From the NCBI GenBank assembly GCA_007127625.1, contig SKYZ01000197.1, forward strand, positions 1 to 7,857: a stretch of 7,857 nucleotides of DNA, given 5' to 3'. This stretch comes from Aquisalimonas sp. (lineage in GTDB: Bacteria > Pseudomonadota > Gammaproteobacteria > Nitrococcales > Aquisalimonadaceae). A program made the position numbers and the translations under genes. Positions 1 through 5,504 of the stretch are shown one piece after another. Within the stretch, counting starts at the first letter, position 1. Each line of letters opens with the position of its first letter. The notes below the pieces were generated by a model that was not told the origin of the DNA, did not search any database, and saw only the letters and a list, made by a program, of their open reading frames with translations.

Positions 1-374
1 ACAGCCAGTATCCGCTGGTCCTGAACACCGGTCGCGTCCTGGAGCACTGGCACACCGGCACCATGACGCGCCGCTCCAGCGCCCTGCACAGCATCAGCCC
101 CGAGGGCAGGGTGGAGATTCACCCGGAGAATGCCGCCGGCCGAGGCATTGGTGACGGCGACTGGGTCGAAGTGCGCTCACGGCGGGGTGCCATTACCATG
201 CGTGCCCGCGTCGACGACCGCGTGGCCCGGGGCAGCGTGTTCGTGCCCATGCACTTCCGCGAGGCCTGCGCCAACGTCCTGACACACCCTGCAGTGGATC
301 CGTACGGCAAGATTCCGGGGTTCAAGTACTGCGCGGTGGAGGTCGAGCCGGCGGACGTGCGGGATCAGTCGTAA
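1..374 (+). CDS. Formate dehydrogenase alpha subunit, C-terminal fragment (5' end outside window)
   Basis: The reading frame is open from base 3 to a TAA at 372-374, giving the last 123 residues of a larger protein. It reads YPLVLNTGRVLEHWHTGTMT near the window edge and ends with a block containing NVLTHPAVDPYGKIPGFKYC. Both blocks are typical of the molybdopterin-dinucleotide-binding C-terminal domain (MopB_CT) of the FdsA/FdhA-type formate dehydrogenase alpha subunit, which oxidises formate to CO2 at a Mo/W-bis-MGD centre, usually in the cytoplasm and coupled to NAD+. The catalytic and Fe-S domains would lie upstream and cannot be seen. An internal ATG at 63 is not a real start, because the homology runs straight through it. 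No fdsD-like small gene follows; the next gene is convergent. The family is confident. NAD-linked rather than another acceptor is inferred from the sequence style only. Confidence 0.85.
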   Translation, partial: SQYPLVLNTGRVLEHWHTGTMTRRSSALHSISPEGRVEIHPENAAGRGIGDGDWVEVRSRRGAITMRARVDDRVARGSVFVPMHFREACANVLTHPAVDPYGKIPGFKYCAVEVEPADVRDQS

Positions 375-380
375 CCGGGG

Positions 381-401
381 CGCGGCTTGCGCCGCTCCTA
401 C
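381..401 (-). repeat. REP-like palindrome, copy 1
   Basis: Read on the minus strand it begins GTAGGAGCGGCGCAAGCCGC, that is, a GTAG head followed by a GCGGC/GCCGC hairpin with a 4-nt loop. This is the layout of gammaproteobacterial REP elements. It lies 6 bases after the stop of the formate dehydrogenase gene. It may act as a transcript-end stabiliser or bidirectional terminator between the convergent genes. Family membership is judged by structure alone. Confidence 0.7.
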
Positions 402-412
402 AGGGGCCGTTG

Positions 413-433
413 TCGGGGCTGAAGCCCTCCCAC
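413..433 (-). repeat. REP-like palindrome, copy 2
   Basis: On the minus strand this starts GTGGGAGGGCTTCAGCCCCG, with the same head-plus-hairpin layout and the stem GGGCT/AGCCC around a TTC-type loop. It has the same orientation as copy 1 and is inverted relative to copy 3. Confidence 0.7.
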
Positions 434-457
434 ACACAGTTCCGGGGATCTGGTCGC

Positions 458-479
458 GTGGGAGCGGCTTCAGCCGCGA
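458..479 (+). repeat. REP-like palindrome, copy 3
   Basis: On the plus strand this starts GTGGGAGCGGCTTCAGCCGC, with stem GCGGCT/AGCCGC. It is nearly the mirror image of copy 2 and faces it across 24 bases, as in a BIME (paired inverted REPs). It ends 16 bases beyond the ectC stop codon. Confidence 0.75.
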
Positions 480-494
480 TCATGACGGTGGGGC

Positions 495-884
495 TCAGTC
501 CTCGACCAGATTGTAGGACCCGTCCGCGTCGTGGGTCTCGCGGCCGGTCACCGGCGGGTTGAAGGTGCAGATCAGGCGCATGTCCTCGGTGCCGCCGCGC
601 AGGATGTGACGGTCGTGCTGGTCCAGCGCGTAGAGAATGCCGTCGTGGATCTGGTGCACTTCGCCGGTGGCGAGATCCTCGATGCTGCCATTGCCGGCGA
701 CGCAGTACACCGCTTCCAGGTGATTCTTGTACCAGAGGTGCAGTTCCGCGCCGGCCGGAATGATGGTCTCGTGGTAGGAGAACCCCATGCCGTCCTTTTT
801 CAGAAGCATCCGGTAGCTGGTCCAGCCGGGACCCTGGACTTCCCGCTCCGTCCCCTTCAGATCGTTGATGTTGACGATTTTCAT
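495..884 (-). CDS. ectC: L-ectoine synthase
   Basis: This 129-residue cupin enzyme catalyses the last step of ectoine synthesis, the ring-closing dehydration of N-gamma-acetyl-L-2,4-diaminobutyrate to ectoine in the cytoplasm. The length is normal for EctC. The metal-binding residues known for the family (Glu57, Tyr85, His93) are present at exactly those positions, in LEAVYC, ILYALDQ and DRHIL. Trp21, Arg25, Thr40, Tyr52 and His55 of the substrate pocket, and the CTFNPP block near residue 106, are also conserved. The ATG at 884 is chosen because GAGGAG sits 8 bases upstream and homology begins at MKIVNIND. An in-frame upstream ATG at 971 would add 29 unrelated residues. It is the third gene of ectABC, 143 bases downstream of ectB, and converges on the formate dehydrogenase gene across a REP cluster. 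All key residues are intact, so it is probably active. Confidence 0.97.
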   Translation of the reverse strand: MKIVNINDLKGTEREVQGPGWTSYRMLLKKDGMGFSYHETIIPAGAELHLWYKNHLEAVYCVAGNGSIEDLATGEVHQIHDGILYALDQHDRHILRGGTEDMRLICTFNPPVTGRETHDADGSYNLVED

Positions 885-1027
885 CGGCGATTCTCCTCGT
901 TGTGTCCTGATGACTGGTGGCATCACCCGGGCCCCTGAGGCAGAAGCGGCCGACCCGGGGGCGGCCAACACTGCTGCGTGTTCCGCGTCCCCATGATCGG
1001 CCGCCGGGGGCGTTACGTCCAGCCCGT

Positions 1028-2326
1028 TTACTGGCTGGCTGCCTTTTGCTGGATCCCCAGCTCACCCATGGCTTCCACCAGGCTCTGCTCGATGATCCCC
1101 AGACCCTTCTCCAGGTCGGCATCCTCGATGGTGCACGGCGGCAGGAGCTTTAGCACCTGATCGTCGGTGCCCGCGGTCTCGATGATCAGCCCGTGGCGGA
1201 AGGCCGCGTCGGAGATCTGCTCTGCGAGTTCCACGTTGGCGAATTCGATGGCCTGCATCATGCCACGGCCGCGCGGGCAGCCCCGGGCGTCCGGGTAGCG
1301 CTGCGCCAGCCCGTCCAGGAACTCGGCCATGCGCTTGCCCTTGCGGGCAATGTCCTTCTCGAAGCTGTCGTCGGACCAGAACAGCTCCAGTGTGCGCTTG
1401 GCCGTCACGAAGGATGGGTTCTGGCCGCGGAAGGTGCCGTTGTGCTCGCCCGGCGCCCAGATGTCGTACTCCGGTTTGATCAGCGTGATGGCCAGGGGCA
1501 GGCCGTAGCCGCTCAGGGATTTGGACAGGGTCACCATGTCCGGGTAGATGCCGGCTTCCTCGAAGCTGAAGAAGTGGCCACAGCGGCCCAGGCCAGTCTG
1601 GATGTCATCGACGATGAGCAGCATGTCGTACTTGCGGCACAGTTTCTCCAGGCCCCGCAGCCATTCCAGGTCGGCCACGTTGACGCCGCCCTCGGCCTGC
1701 ACCGTCTCGGTGATCACCGCGGCGGGTGTATCCACCCCGGAGGCACTGTCGGCGAGCATGCGGTCGATGTACTCCAGGCTGTTGGTGCCCGGGCCCATGT
1801 AGCGGTCGAACGGCATGTGCGTGGTGTTGTCCAGCGTCACTCCGGCGCCCTGGCGCTTGAAGCCGTTGCCGGTGACCGACAGCGAACCCAGCGTCATGCC
1901 GTGGAAGGCATTGGTGAAGGCCATGACGGTGTCGCGTTTTTTCACCTTGCGTGCCAGCTTCAGTGCCGCTTCCACGGCGTTGGTGCCCGTCGGCCCGGGG
2001 AACTGGACGCGGTAGTCCATGTTGCGCGGCTTGAGAATCAGCCGCTCCAGGGTGTCCAGGAACTCGGCTCGGGCCACGCTGGCCATGTCCAGGCTGTGGG
2101 TGATGTTGTCGTCGCTCAGGTACTCGATCAGCGCCTTTTTCAGCTCCGGGTGGTTATGCCCGTAGTTCATTACGCTGGCGCCGGCGAAGAAGTCCAGGTA
2201 GGCCTCGCCGTCGGTGTTGTACATGTACGAGCCGCTCGCCTTGGCGAACGTGGTCGGGAAACCGCGCACGTAGCTGCGGACTTCCGACTCGTGCTGATTG
2301 ATGATCTGCATGTGGTCCATGGTCAT
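1028..2326 (-). CDS. ectB: Diaminobutyrate-2-oxoglutarate transaminase
   Basis: This 432-residue PLP enzyme is a class III aminotransferase. It makes L-2,4-diaminobutyrate from aspartate-beta-semialdehyde with glutamate as amino donor, the committed first step to ectoine. Visible landmarks are the substrate-side N-terminus ([20 protein letters not shown]), the phosphate-binding GPTGTNAVE (111-119), FHG (141-143), the PLP-ring Asp240 in [10 protein letters not shown], the Schiff-base Lys269 in [12 protein letters not shown], and [10 protein letters not shown] with Thr298. The frame stays open upstream into ectA, but the ATG at 2326 has TGAGGA 7 bases before it and precedes the family homology. 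Nearby ATGs at 2320 and 2311 are possible but less well placed. The start lies 10 bases after the ectA stop, so the two are probably translationally coupled. Length and motifs are normal for EctB; the C-terminal tail (about 420-432) is variable. Confidence 0.97.
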   Translation of the reverse strand: MTMDHMQIINQHESEVRSYVRGFPTTFAKASGSYMYNTDGEAYLDFFAGASVMNYGHNHPELKKALIEYLSDDNITHSLDMASVARAEFLDTLERLILKPRNMDYRVQFPGPTGTNAVEAALKLARKVKKRDTVMAFTNAFHGMTLGSLSVTGNGFKRQGAGVTLDNTTHMPFDRYMGPGTNSLEYIDRMLADSASGVDTPAAVITETVQAEGGVNVADLEWLRGLEKLCRKYDMLLIVDDIQTGLGRCGHFFSFEEAGIYPDMVTLSKSLSGYGLPLAITLIKPEYDIWAPGEHNGTFRGQNPSFVTAKRTLELFWSDDSFEKDIARKGKRMAEFLDGLAQRYPDARGCPRGRGMMQAIEFANVELAEQISDAAFRHGLIIETAGTDDQVLKLLPPCTIEDADLEKGLGIIEQSLVEAMGELGIQQKAASQ

Positions 2327-2333
2327 GAGTTGA

Positions 2334-2339
2334 TCCTCA
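2334..2339 (-). promoter_or_regulatory. ectB ribosome binding site overlapping the ectA stop codon
   Basis: The minus strand reads TGAGGA here. The TGA is the ectA stop codon and the AGGA is the Shine-Dalgarno core for ectB, 7 bases before its ATG. A ribosome finishing ectA therefore ends on the ectB initiation site, which supports translational coupling. It also fixes the ectB start at 2326. Confidence 0.8.
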
Positions 2340-2867
2340 CGGCTTGAGTTGAGTGGGTGCGGAGGGCGTGAACGGGCCGATGAAGTACCAGTCTTCGGCC
2401 TCGTGATCGCCTTCCGGTGGAAACTGATCGCTGCGGAAGCCTTCGGCGGGGCGGATGTCTGTCCCGAGCTCCCGCGCGATGGCGGTGAACAGCGCCTTCG
2501 ACGCCTCGTTGGATGGCGAAATGGTGGTCTCCAGCATGGTGGCGCCGCGGGCGCCAGGGCTCTGCAGGAAGGCGGCAAGCAGGCGTTTGCCCAACCCGAC
2601 CCCACGCACGCTCGCATCCACGCCCACCTGCCAGAGAAAGACGCTGTCCGGGCGCTGCGGCGGCCGAAAACCGGTGACAAAACCGACCACGGCATTGTCA
2701 TGCTCCGCCACCACGCAGGTGTCACTGAATTCGCGTGCGAGAAGCATGTACATGTACGCCGAATTCAGATCCAGAACGCCGGATTCTTTAACCACTCGCC
2801 AGATGGCCGCGCCATCGTCCGTGGATGGGTTCCGAAAACTGATGGAATTGCTGTCGTTTGCGTTCAT
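2337..2867 (-). CDS. ectA: L-2,4-diaminobutyrate N-gamma-acetyltransferase
   Basis: This 176-residue GNAT-fold enzyme transfers acetyl from acetyl-CoA to the gamma-amino group of L-2,4-diaminobutyrate, the second step of ectoine synthesis. The N-terminal substrate segment VLDLNSAYMYMLL (31-43) holds the family's Asp33, Asn35 and Tyr38. The GNAT acetyl-CoA pyrophosphate loop is RGVGLG (88-93), following FLWQVGV with Trp79. ETTISPSN (113-120) and EDWYFIG near the C-terminus are also typical. It is the first gene of the operon, directly before ectB. The start is less certain than those of ectB and ectC: the ATG at 2867 has no good Shine-Dalgarno sequence (only a weak GGACGGG 8 bases upstream). 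Residues 1-12 are not conserved in the family, and there is no better in-frame ATG. Control probably lies in the divergent AT-rich region upstream. Confidence 0.95.
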   Translation of the reverse strand: MNANDSNSISFRNPSTDDGAAIWRVVKESGVLDLNSAYMYMLLAREFSDTCVVAEHDNAVVGFVTGFRPPQRPDSVFLWQVGVDASVRGVGLGKRLLAAFLQSPGARGATMLETTISPSNEASKALFTAIARELGTDIRPAEGFRSDQFPPEGDHEAEDWYFIGPFTPSAPTQLKP

Positions 2868-3131
2868 TGGATGGCGCCCGTCCGTATCACTGGAGCCCGA
2901 GGGCGTGGTGTCCCATGCCGCCTTGGTGGCCGGCAGCGAGCCCCTGAGTCATCGGTGGCACTGACACGGCACCCCCGCACCGCGGAGTTCGGTGTGTCTG
3001 CGTCGCTTGAGTTCGGGGGGAGGCCGCTGTGTCGGCCTGGAACGGAGTGTCAGGGTCACCCCCCGGTATGACCGGAGCGGGTGTTGTCGGGTCAGCCAAA
3101 GATTTGGCCCCTTGGGGTTTGAGTTCGGCCC

Positions 3132-3162
3132 ATAGTTCACCATGATTTCCCTTTGGCGTCAA
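3132..3162 (-). promoter_or_regulatory. Candidate ectA promoter (TTGACG -35)
   Basis: On the minus strand there is TTGACG (3162-3157), followed after 17 bases by TGAACT, or after 19 bases by AACTAT, which precedes GGG. The -35 is good (5 of 6 to consensus) and both -10 candidates are poor. This would suit a promoter needing an alternative sigma factor or activation, as is common for ect operons. The start point would be about 260 bases upstream of ectA. Confidence 0.3.
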
Positions 3163-3181
3163 GCTCGGGGAGCGTTGGAAA

Positions 3182-3263
3182 TTTATTCAATAATTGAATT
3201 ATCAAAACAATCTTATTCGATATTTATGTTTTGTTTTATTCGGATTAATTGAGTTGTTATCAA
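3182..3263 (-). promoter_or_regulatory. AT-rich tandem promoter candidates towards ectA
   Basis: Two similar arrangements occur on the minus strand: TTGATA-17 bases-AATAAA (3263-3235) and TTGTTT-17 bases-AATAAA (3210-3182). Matches to the sigma-70 consensus are 5/6 plus 4/6 and 3/6 plus 4/6. Both fall in the AT-rich core, and the second overlaps the 15-bp palindrome at 3185-3199. AT-rich DNA produces such matches by chance, so confidence is low. Confidence 0.3.
3185..3199. promoter_or_regulatory. Perfect 15-bp palindrome, probable regulator site
   Basis: ATTCAAT-A-ATTGAAT is a perfect inverted repeat with 7-bp arms and a 1-bp centre. Its size and AT-richness resemble operators of MarR-family regulators, and ect operons in some bacteria are controlled by the MarR-type EctR. 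The site overlaps a possible -10 element facing ectA. The identity of the binding protein is inference. Confidence 0.4.
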
Positions 3264-3399
3264 AAAAATATTGTATCGATATCCCCGGTGCAGTTTTTCA
3301 GGGTTTCCTTGACGCTGGCGCCCGGCAGGCGGACGATTGCCCTCGTTTTCGCGATGGCGTCCCGCCCGGGAGAGCCTGAACAAAGGTTGGTTTCGCGCG

Positions 3400-4692
3400 A
3401 TGATGGTTCCGACTCTGGCGTCCCTGGCGGCGCTGCTGATTTCCGTCGGCATTCTACTGCTGGGTGGCGGCCTGCTGGGGACGTTGCTTTCCGTTCGTCT
3501 GGGCGTGGAGGGCGTGTCTGCCACCGTCATCGGGATGGTGATGGCCTGCTATTCCGTTGGCTTCGTTCTGGGCACCCTGTTCTGTGACCGCATCATCCAG
3601 AAGGTCGGGCATATCCGGGTTTTCGCCGCCCTGGCCGCCCTGGCTGCCTGCGCCGCCCTGGCGCATGGCCTGTACGTGGATCCCTGGCTGTGGGCAGGCC
3701 TGCGGATCATGTTCGGTTTCGCCATCGCCGGGCTGTACATGGTTGCGGAAAGCTGGCTCAACGATCGCACCCCGCGGGAAATCCGCGGACGGATGCTGGG
3801 TATTTACGTGGTGGTCACGTCGGCCGCCCTGGGGTCGGGGCAGTTCGTGCTGGGGCTGGGCGATGTCACCACTCACCACCTCTTCAGCGTTGCGGCGATG
3901 CTGCTGGCGGCAGCACTGATTCCGGTGGCTCTGGCCCGCGTGCCGTCCCCCGAACTCGAGGTGACCCGTCGTGTGACCCTGCGCGAACTCTACTGGATTT
4001 CACCTCTGGCGACCGTCACGGCGCTGGGCGCGGGGATGACCAACGGAGCCTTCTTTTTCCTCGGGCCCGTGTTCGCAGTGGATGTGGGCTTCAGCGCCGG
4101 GGAGGTTGGCACATTCATGGGCGCCGCCGTACTCGGCGGACTGTTCCTGCAGTACCTGATCGGGCGTCTGTCAGACCGCTACGACAGACGTCGCGTGATC
4201 ATGGCCACGGCCCTGCTGGTGTCATTGCTCAGTGTCGGCATGGTGATGCTGCAGGAGCAGCCGGTGTGGGCGGTGACGGTGCTGGTGATCTTCTGGGGCG
4301 GCAGCAATTTCACGATGTACGCGCTGAGCCTTGCCCTGGCCCATGATTTCATGGCGCCCAAAGAGCGCGTGCCGGCCAGCGCCACGTTGCTCCTGGTCCA
4401 CGGCATCGGCATGATCATCGGTCCGCTGGCCCTGTCCGGGCTCATGGACGTGGTGGGCGCCCATGGCCTGTTCCTGGGCATTGCCCTGGTGGCGGTATTG
4501 ATCGCGTTCTTCGGGGGGTATCGGGACCGGGTCGGTCAGCGGATCGAGGTGGCCTCCCAGGAACCGTACCAGGTGTCGCCCCAGGCGACGCATTCGACCC
4601 CTTACTGGACGGGGCTTGATCCGGCCGCGGACGACGCGCAGCTGGAGTTCGAATTCGAGTTTCCGGAGCAGGTGGATGACCATGACTGGTAA
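3400..4692 (+). CDS. YcaD-like major facilitator superfamily transporter
   Basis: This 430-residue inner-membrane protein has about 12 hydrophobic segments. It carries the MFS loop signature twice: GTLFCDRIIQKVGHIR (58-73) between TM2 and TM3, and GRLSDRYDRRRV (255-266) in the second half. The pattern VAESWLNDRTPREIRGRMLG followed by a GQF segment resembles E. coli YcaD and its relatives, whose substrate is not known. Residues 375-430 form a soluble cytoplasmic tail that is strikingly acidic at its end (QLEFEFEFPEQVDDHDW), longer than in YcaD. The ATG at 3400 is chosen because MMVPTLASLA runs straight into TM1, as in YcaD. A TTG at 3337 would add 21 residues, and neither start has a strong ribosome binding site (AAAGG lies about 13 bases before 3400). 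The gene diverges from ectA, so shared osmotic control is possible but unproven. It probably forms an operon with tsaB. Confidence 0.85.
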   Translation: MMVPTLASLAALLISVGILLLGGGLLGTLLSVRLGVEGVSATVIGMVMACYSVGFVLGTLFCDRIIQKVGHIRVFAALAALAACAALAHGLYVDPWLWAGLRIMFGFAIAGLYMVAESWLNDRTPREIRGRMLGIYVVVTSAALGSGQFVLGLGDVTTHHLFSVAAMLLAAALIPVALARVPSPELEVTRRVTLRELYWISPLATVTALGAGMTNGAFFFLGPVFAVDVGFSAGEVGTFMGAAVLGGLFLQYLIGRLSDRYDRRRVIMATALLVSLLSVGMVMLQEQPVWAVTVLVIFWGGSNFTMYALSLALAHDFMAPKERVPASATLLLVHGIGMIIGPLALSGLMDVVGAHGLFLGIALVAVLIAFFGGYRDRVGQRIEVASQEPYQVSPQATHSTPYWTGLDPAADDAQLEFEFEFPEQVDDHDW

Positions 4693-4697
4693 TAGTA

Positions 4698-4704
4698 GGG
4701 GAGG
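4698..4704 (+). promoter_or_regulatory. tsaB ribosome binding site
   Basis: GGGGAGG lies 5 bases before the GTG at 4710 and overlaps the other in-frame GTG at 4704. That rules out 4704 as the start and supports 4710. Confidence 0.75.
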
Positions 4705-4709
4705 TGCTC

Positions 4710-5411
4710 GTGCCTGACGCGAGCGATCTGTCGGTACGACCGCTGCTGGCCCTGGATACGGCGACCGACGCCTGCTCCGTGGCCGTCGGCGACGGTGAGC
4801 GCGTGGTCTCCCGGTTTGCCGTCATGCCGCGTCAACACGCCGCAAGGCTACTGCCCCTCATCGACGAGGTGCTGCAGGAGGTGGGTCTGGTGCCGGCGGA
4901 TCTCGGCGCTGTCGCCTGGGGGCACGGTCCCGGGGCGTTTACGGGGGTGCGGATCGCTGCCGGCGTTGTCCAGGGCATTGCCTGGAGCCGTGATCTCCCG
5001 GTGGTCGGCGTGTCCACGCTGGCGGCCCTCGCTCAGGGGGCCTTCCGCCGTCACGGGGCGCGGCGGGTGTGGAGCGCCCTGGACGCCCGCATGGGCGAGG
5101 TCTATTGGGGCGGATATGCGCTCGAGGATGGTGCCGACGTGATGGTCGCCGCCGTGCCCGACTGCGTCAGTGACCCGGCGCAGGTGCCGGTAAGCCCGGG
5201 CCTGGTCGATGCCGCAGGGGTCGGCACGGGCTGGGAAGCCCACGGGCAGGCGCTGGCCGGGCGAGTCGGGGGGGCGGCACTGGTGGATGGGGAGGCGCTC
5301 CCCGATGCCCTTGATCTGTTGCCACTGGCCCGGCATGCATTGCGGGCCGGGTGCTGGGTTGCGGCCCGGGACGCGGCACCGGTGTACCTGCGGGATCGTG
5401 TGACCGGGTGA
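4710..5411 (+). CDS. tsaB: tRNA threonylcarbamoyladenosine biosynthesis protein TsaB
   Basis: This 233-residue ASKHA-fold protein is the scaffold partner of TsaD. With TsaE it supports transfer of the threonylcarbamoyl group to A37 of ANN-decoding tRNAs (t6A synthesis, cytoplasm). Landmarks are LLALDTATDACSVAV (12-26), the HAARLLPLIDEVL helix (43-55), the conserved HGPGAFTGVRIA (72-83) followed by a hydrophobic helix used in dimerisation with TsaD, STLAALA (102-108) and DARMGEVYW (125-133). Length matches E. coli TsaB (231). The start is GTG at 4710, set by GGGGAGG upstream; it gives about 9 residues more than the usual N-terminus. It begins 17 bases after the MFS stop, so the two are likely co-transcribed. 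The link to the transporter looks positional rather than functional. Confidence 0.95.
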   Translation: MPDASDLSVRPLLALDTATDACSVAVGDGERVVSRFAVMPRQHAARLLPLIDEVLQEVGLVPADLGAVAWGHGPGAFTGVRIAAGVVQGIAWSRDLPVVGVSTLAALAQGAFRRHGARRVWSALDARMGEVYWGGYALEDGADVMVAAVPDCVSDPAQVPVSPGLVDAAGVGTGWEAHGQALAGRVGGAALVDGEALPDALDLLPLARHALRAGCWVAARDAAPVYLRDRVTG

Positions 5412-5430
5412 TTCCACGCGGGCCGTTCTG

Positions 5431-5439
5431 TGGTATAAA
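5431..5439 (+). promoter_or_regulatory. Extended -10 promoter for the fumarase gene
   Basis: TGGTATAAA is a TGn extended -10 joined to TATAAA (5 of 6 to consensus). The hexamer 17 bases upstream (ATTCCA, 5411-5416) is a poor -35, as is usual for extended -10 promoters. It begins 20 bases after the tsaB stop and predicts a leader of about 60 bases before the fumarase ATG. Fumarase can thus be expressed apart from the MFS-tsaB pair. Confidence 0.6.
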
Positions 5440-5504
5440 CGCGCCGTTTGCTCGCCCGGCCGCTGACACCGGCCGACTGGCCTGATCAACGCGAGGGGGC
5501 ACCC

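Larger units (their letters stand above)
2868..3399. other. Divergent control region between ectA and the MFS gene
   Basis: This 532-base stretch contains no gene I can support; the short frames across it show no recognisable protein. The ectA-proximal part (2868-3176) is GC-rich. It holds CCGAACTC on the minus strand three times (plus-strand positions 2985-2992, 3009-3016, 3121-3128). It also holds the inverted repeats CCGGT-ATG-ACCGG (3063-3075) and GCCAAA-GA-TTTGGC (3095-3108), and a weak hairpin at 2902-2919. The middle (about 3177-3281) is very AT-rich, unlike everything else in the window. The last part (3282-3399) is GC-rich leader before the MFS gene. No ectR-like regulator gene lies here. 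The layout suggests promoters for both directions with regulator sites, but none is proven. Confidence 0.6.

Noticed and set aside
381..479. CRISPR array
   Set aside because: The three repeats differ in orientation and sequence, have no regular spacers, and fit REP elements.
1193..2347. 384-codon plus-strand open frame opposite ectB
   Set aside because: It is antisense to an unmistakable EctB with all PLP motifs. Its product is low-complexity His/Val/Gly/Ala sequence with no recognisable family.
2327..2725. N-terminal extension of ectB by 133 codons into ectA
   Set aside because: The extra residues show no aminotransferase homology and overlap the intact EctA. The ATG at 2326 has a proper ribosome binding site and the family N-terminus.
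2887..3162. 91-codon minus-strand frame upstream of ectA
   Set aside because: It needs a TTG start coinciding with a promoter-like TTGACG. Its Pro/Thr/Gly-rich product resembles no family, and it has no ribosome binding site I can see. It is more likely leader DNA.
3337..3399. TTG start at 3337 for the MFS transporter
   Set aside because: It would add 21 charged residues before TM1, only a weak ribosome binding site lies upstream, and YcaD-type proteins begin close to TM1. It is kept as an alternative in the gene entry.
3249..3587. Plus-strand frame overlapping the start of the MFS gene
   Set aside because: It is out of frame with the transporter and its product has no membrane or domain pattern, so it is a shadow.
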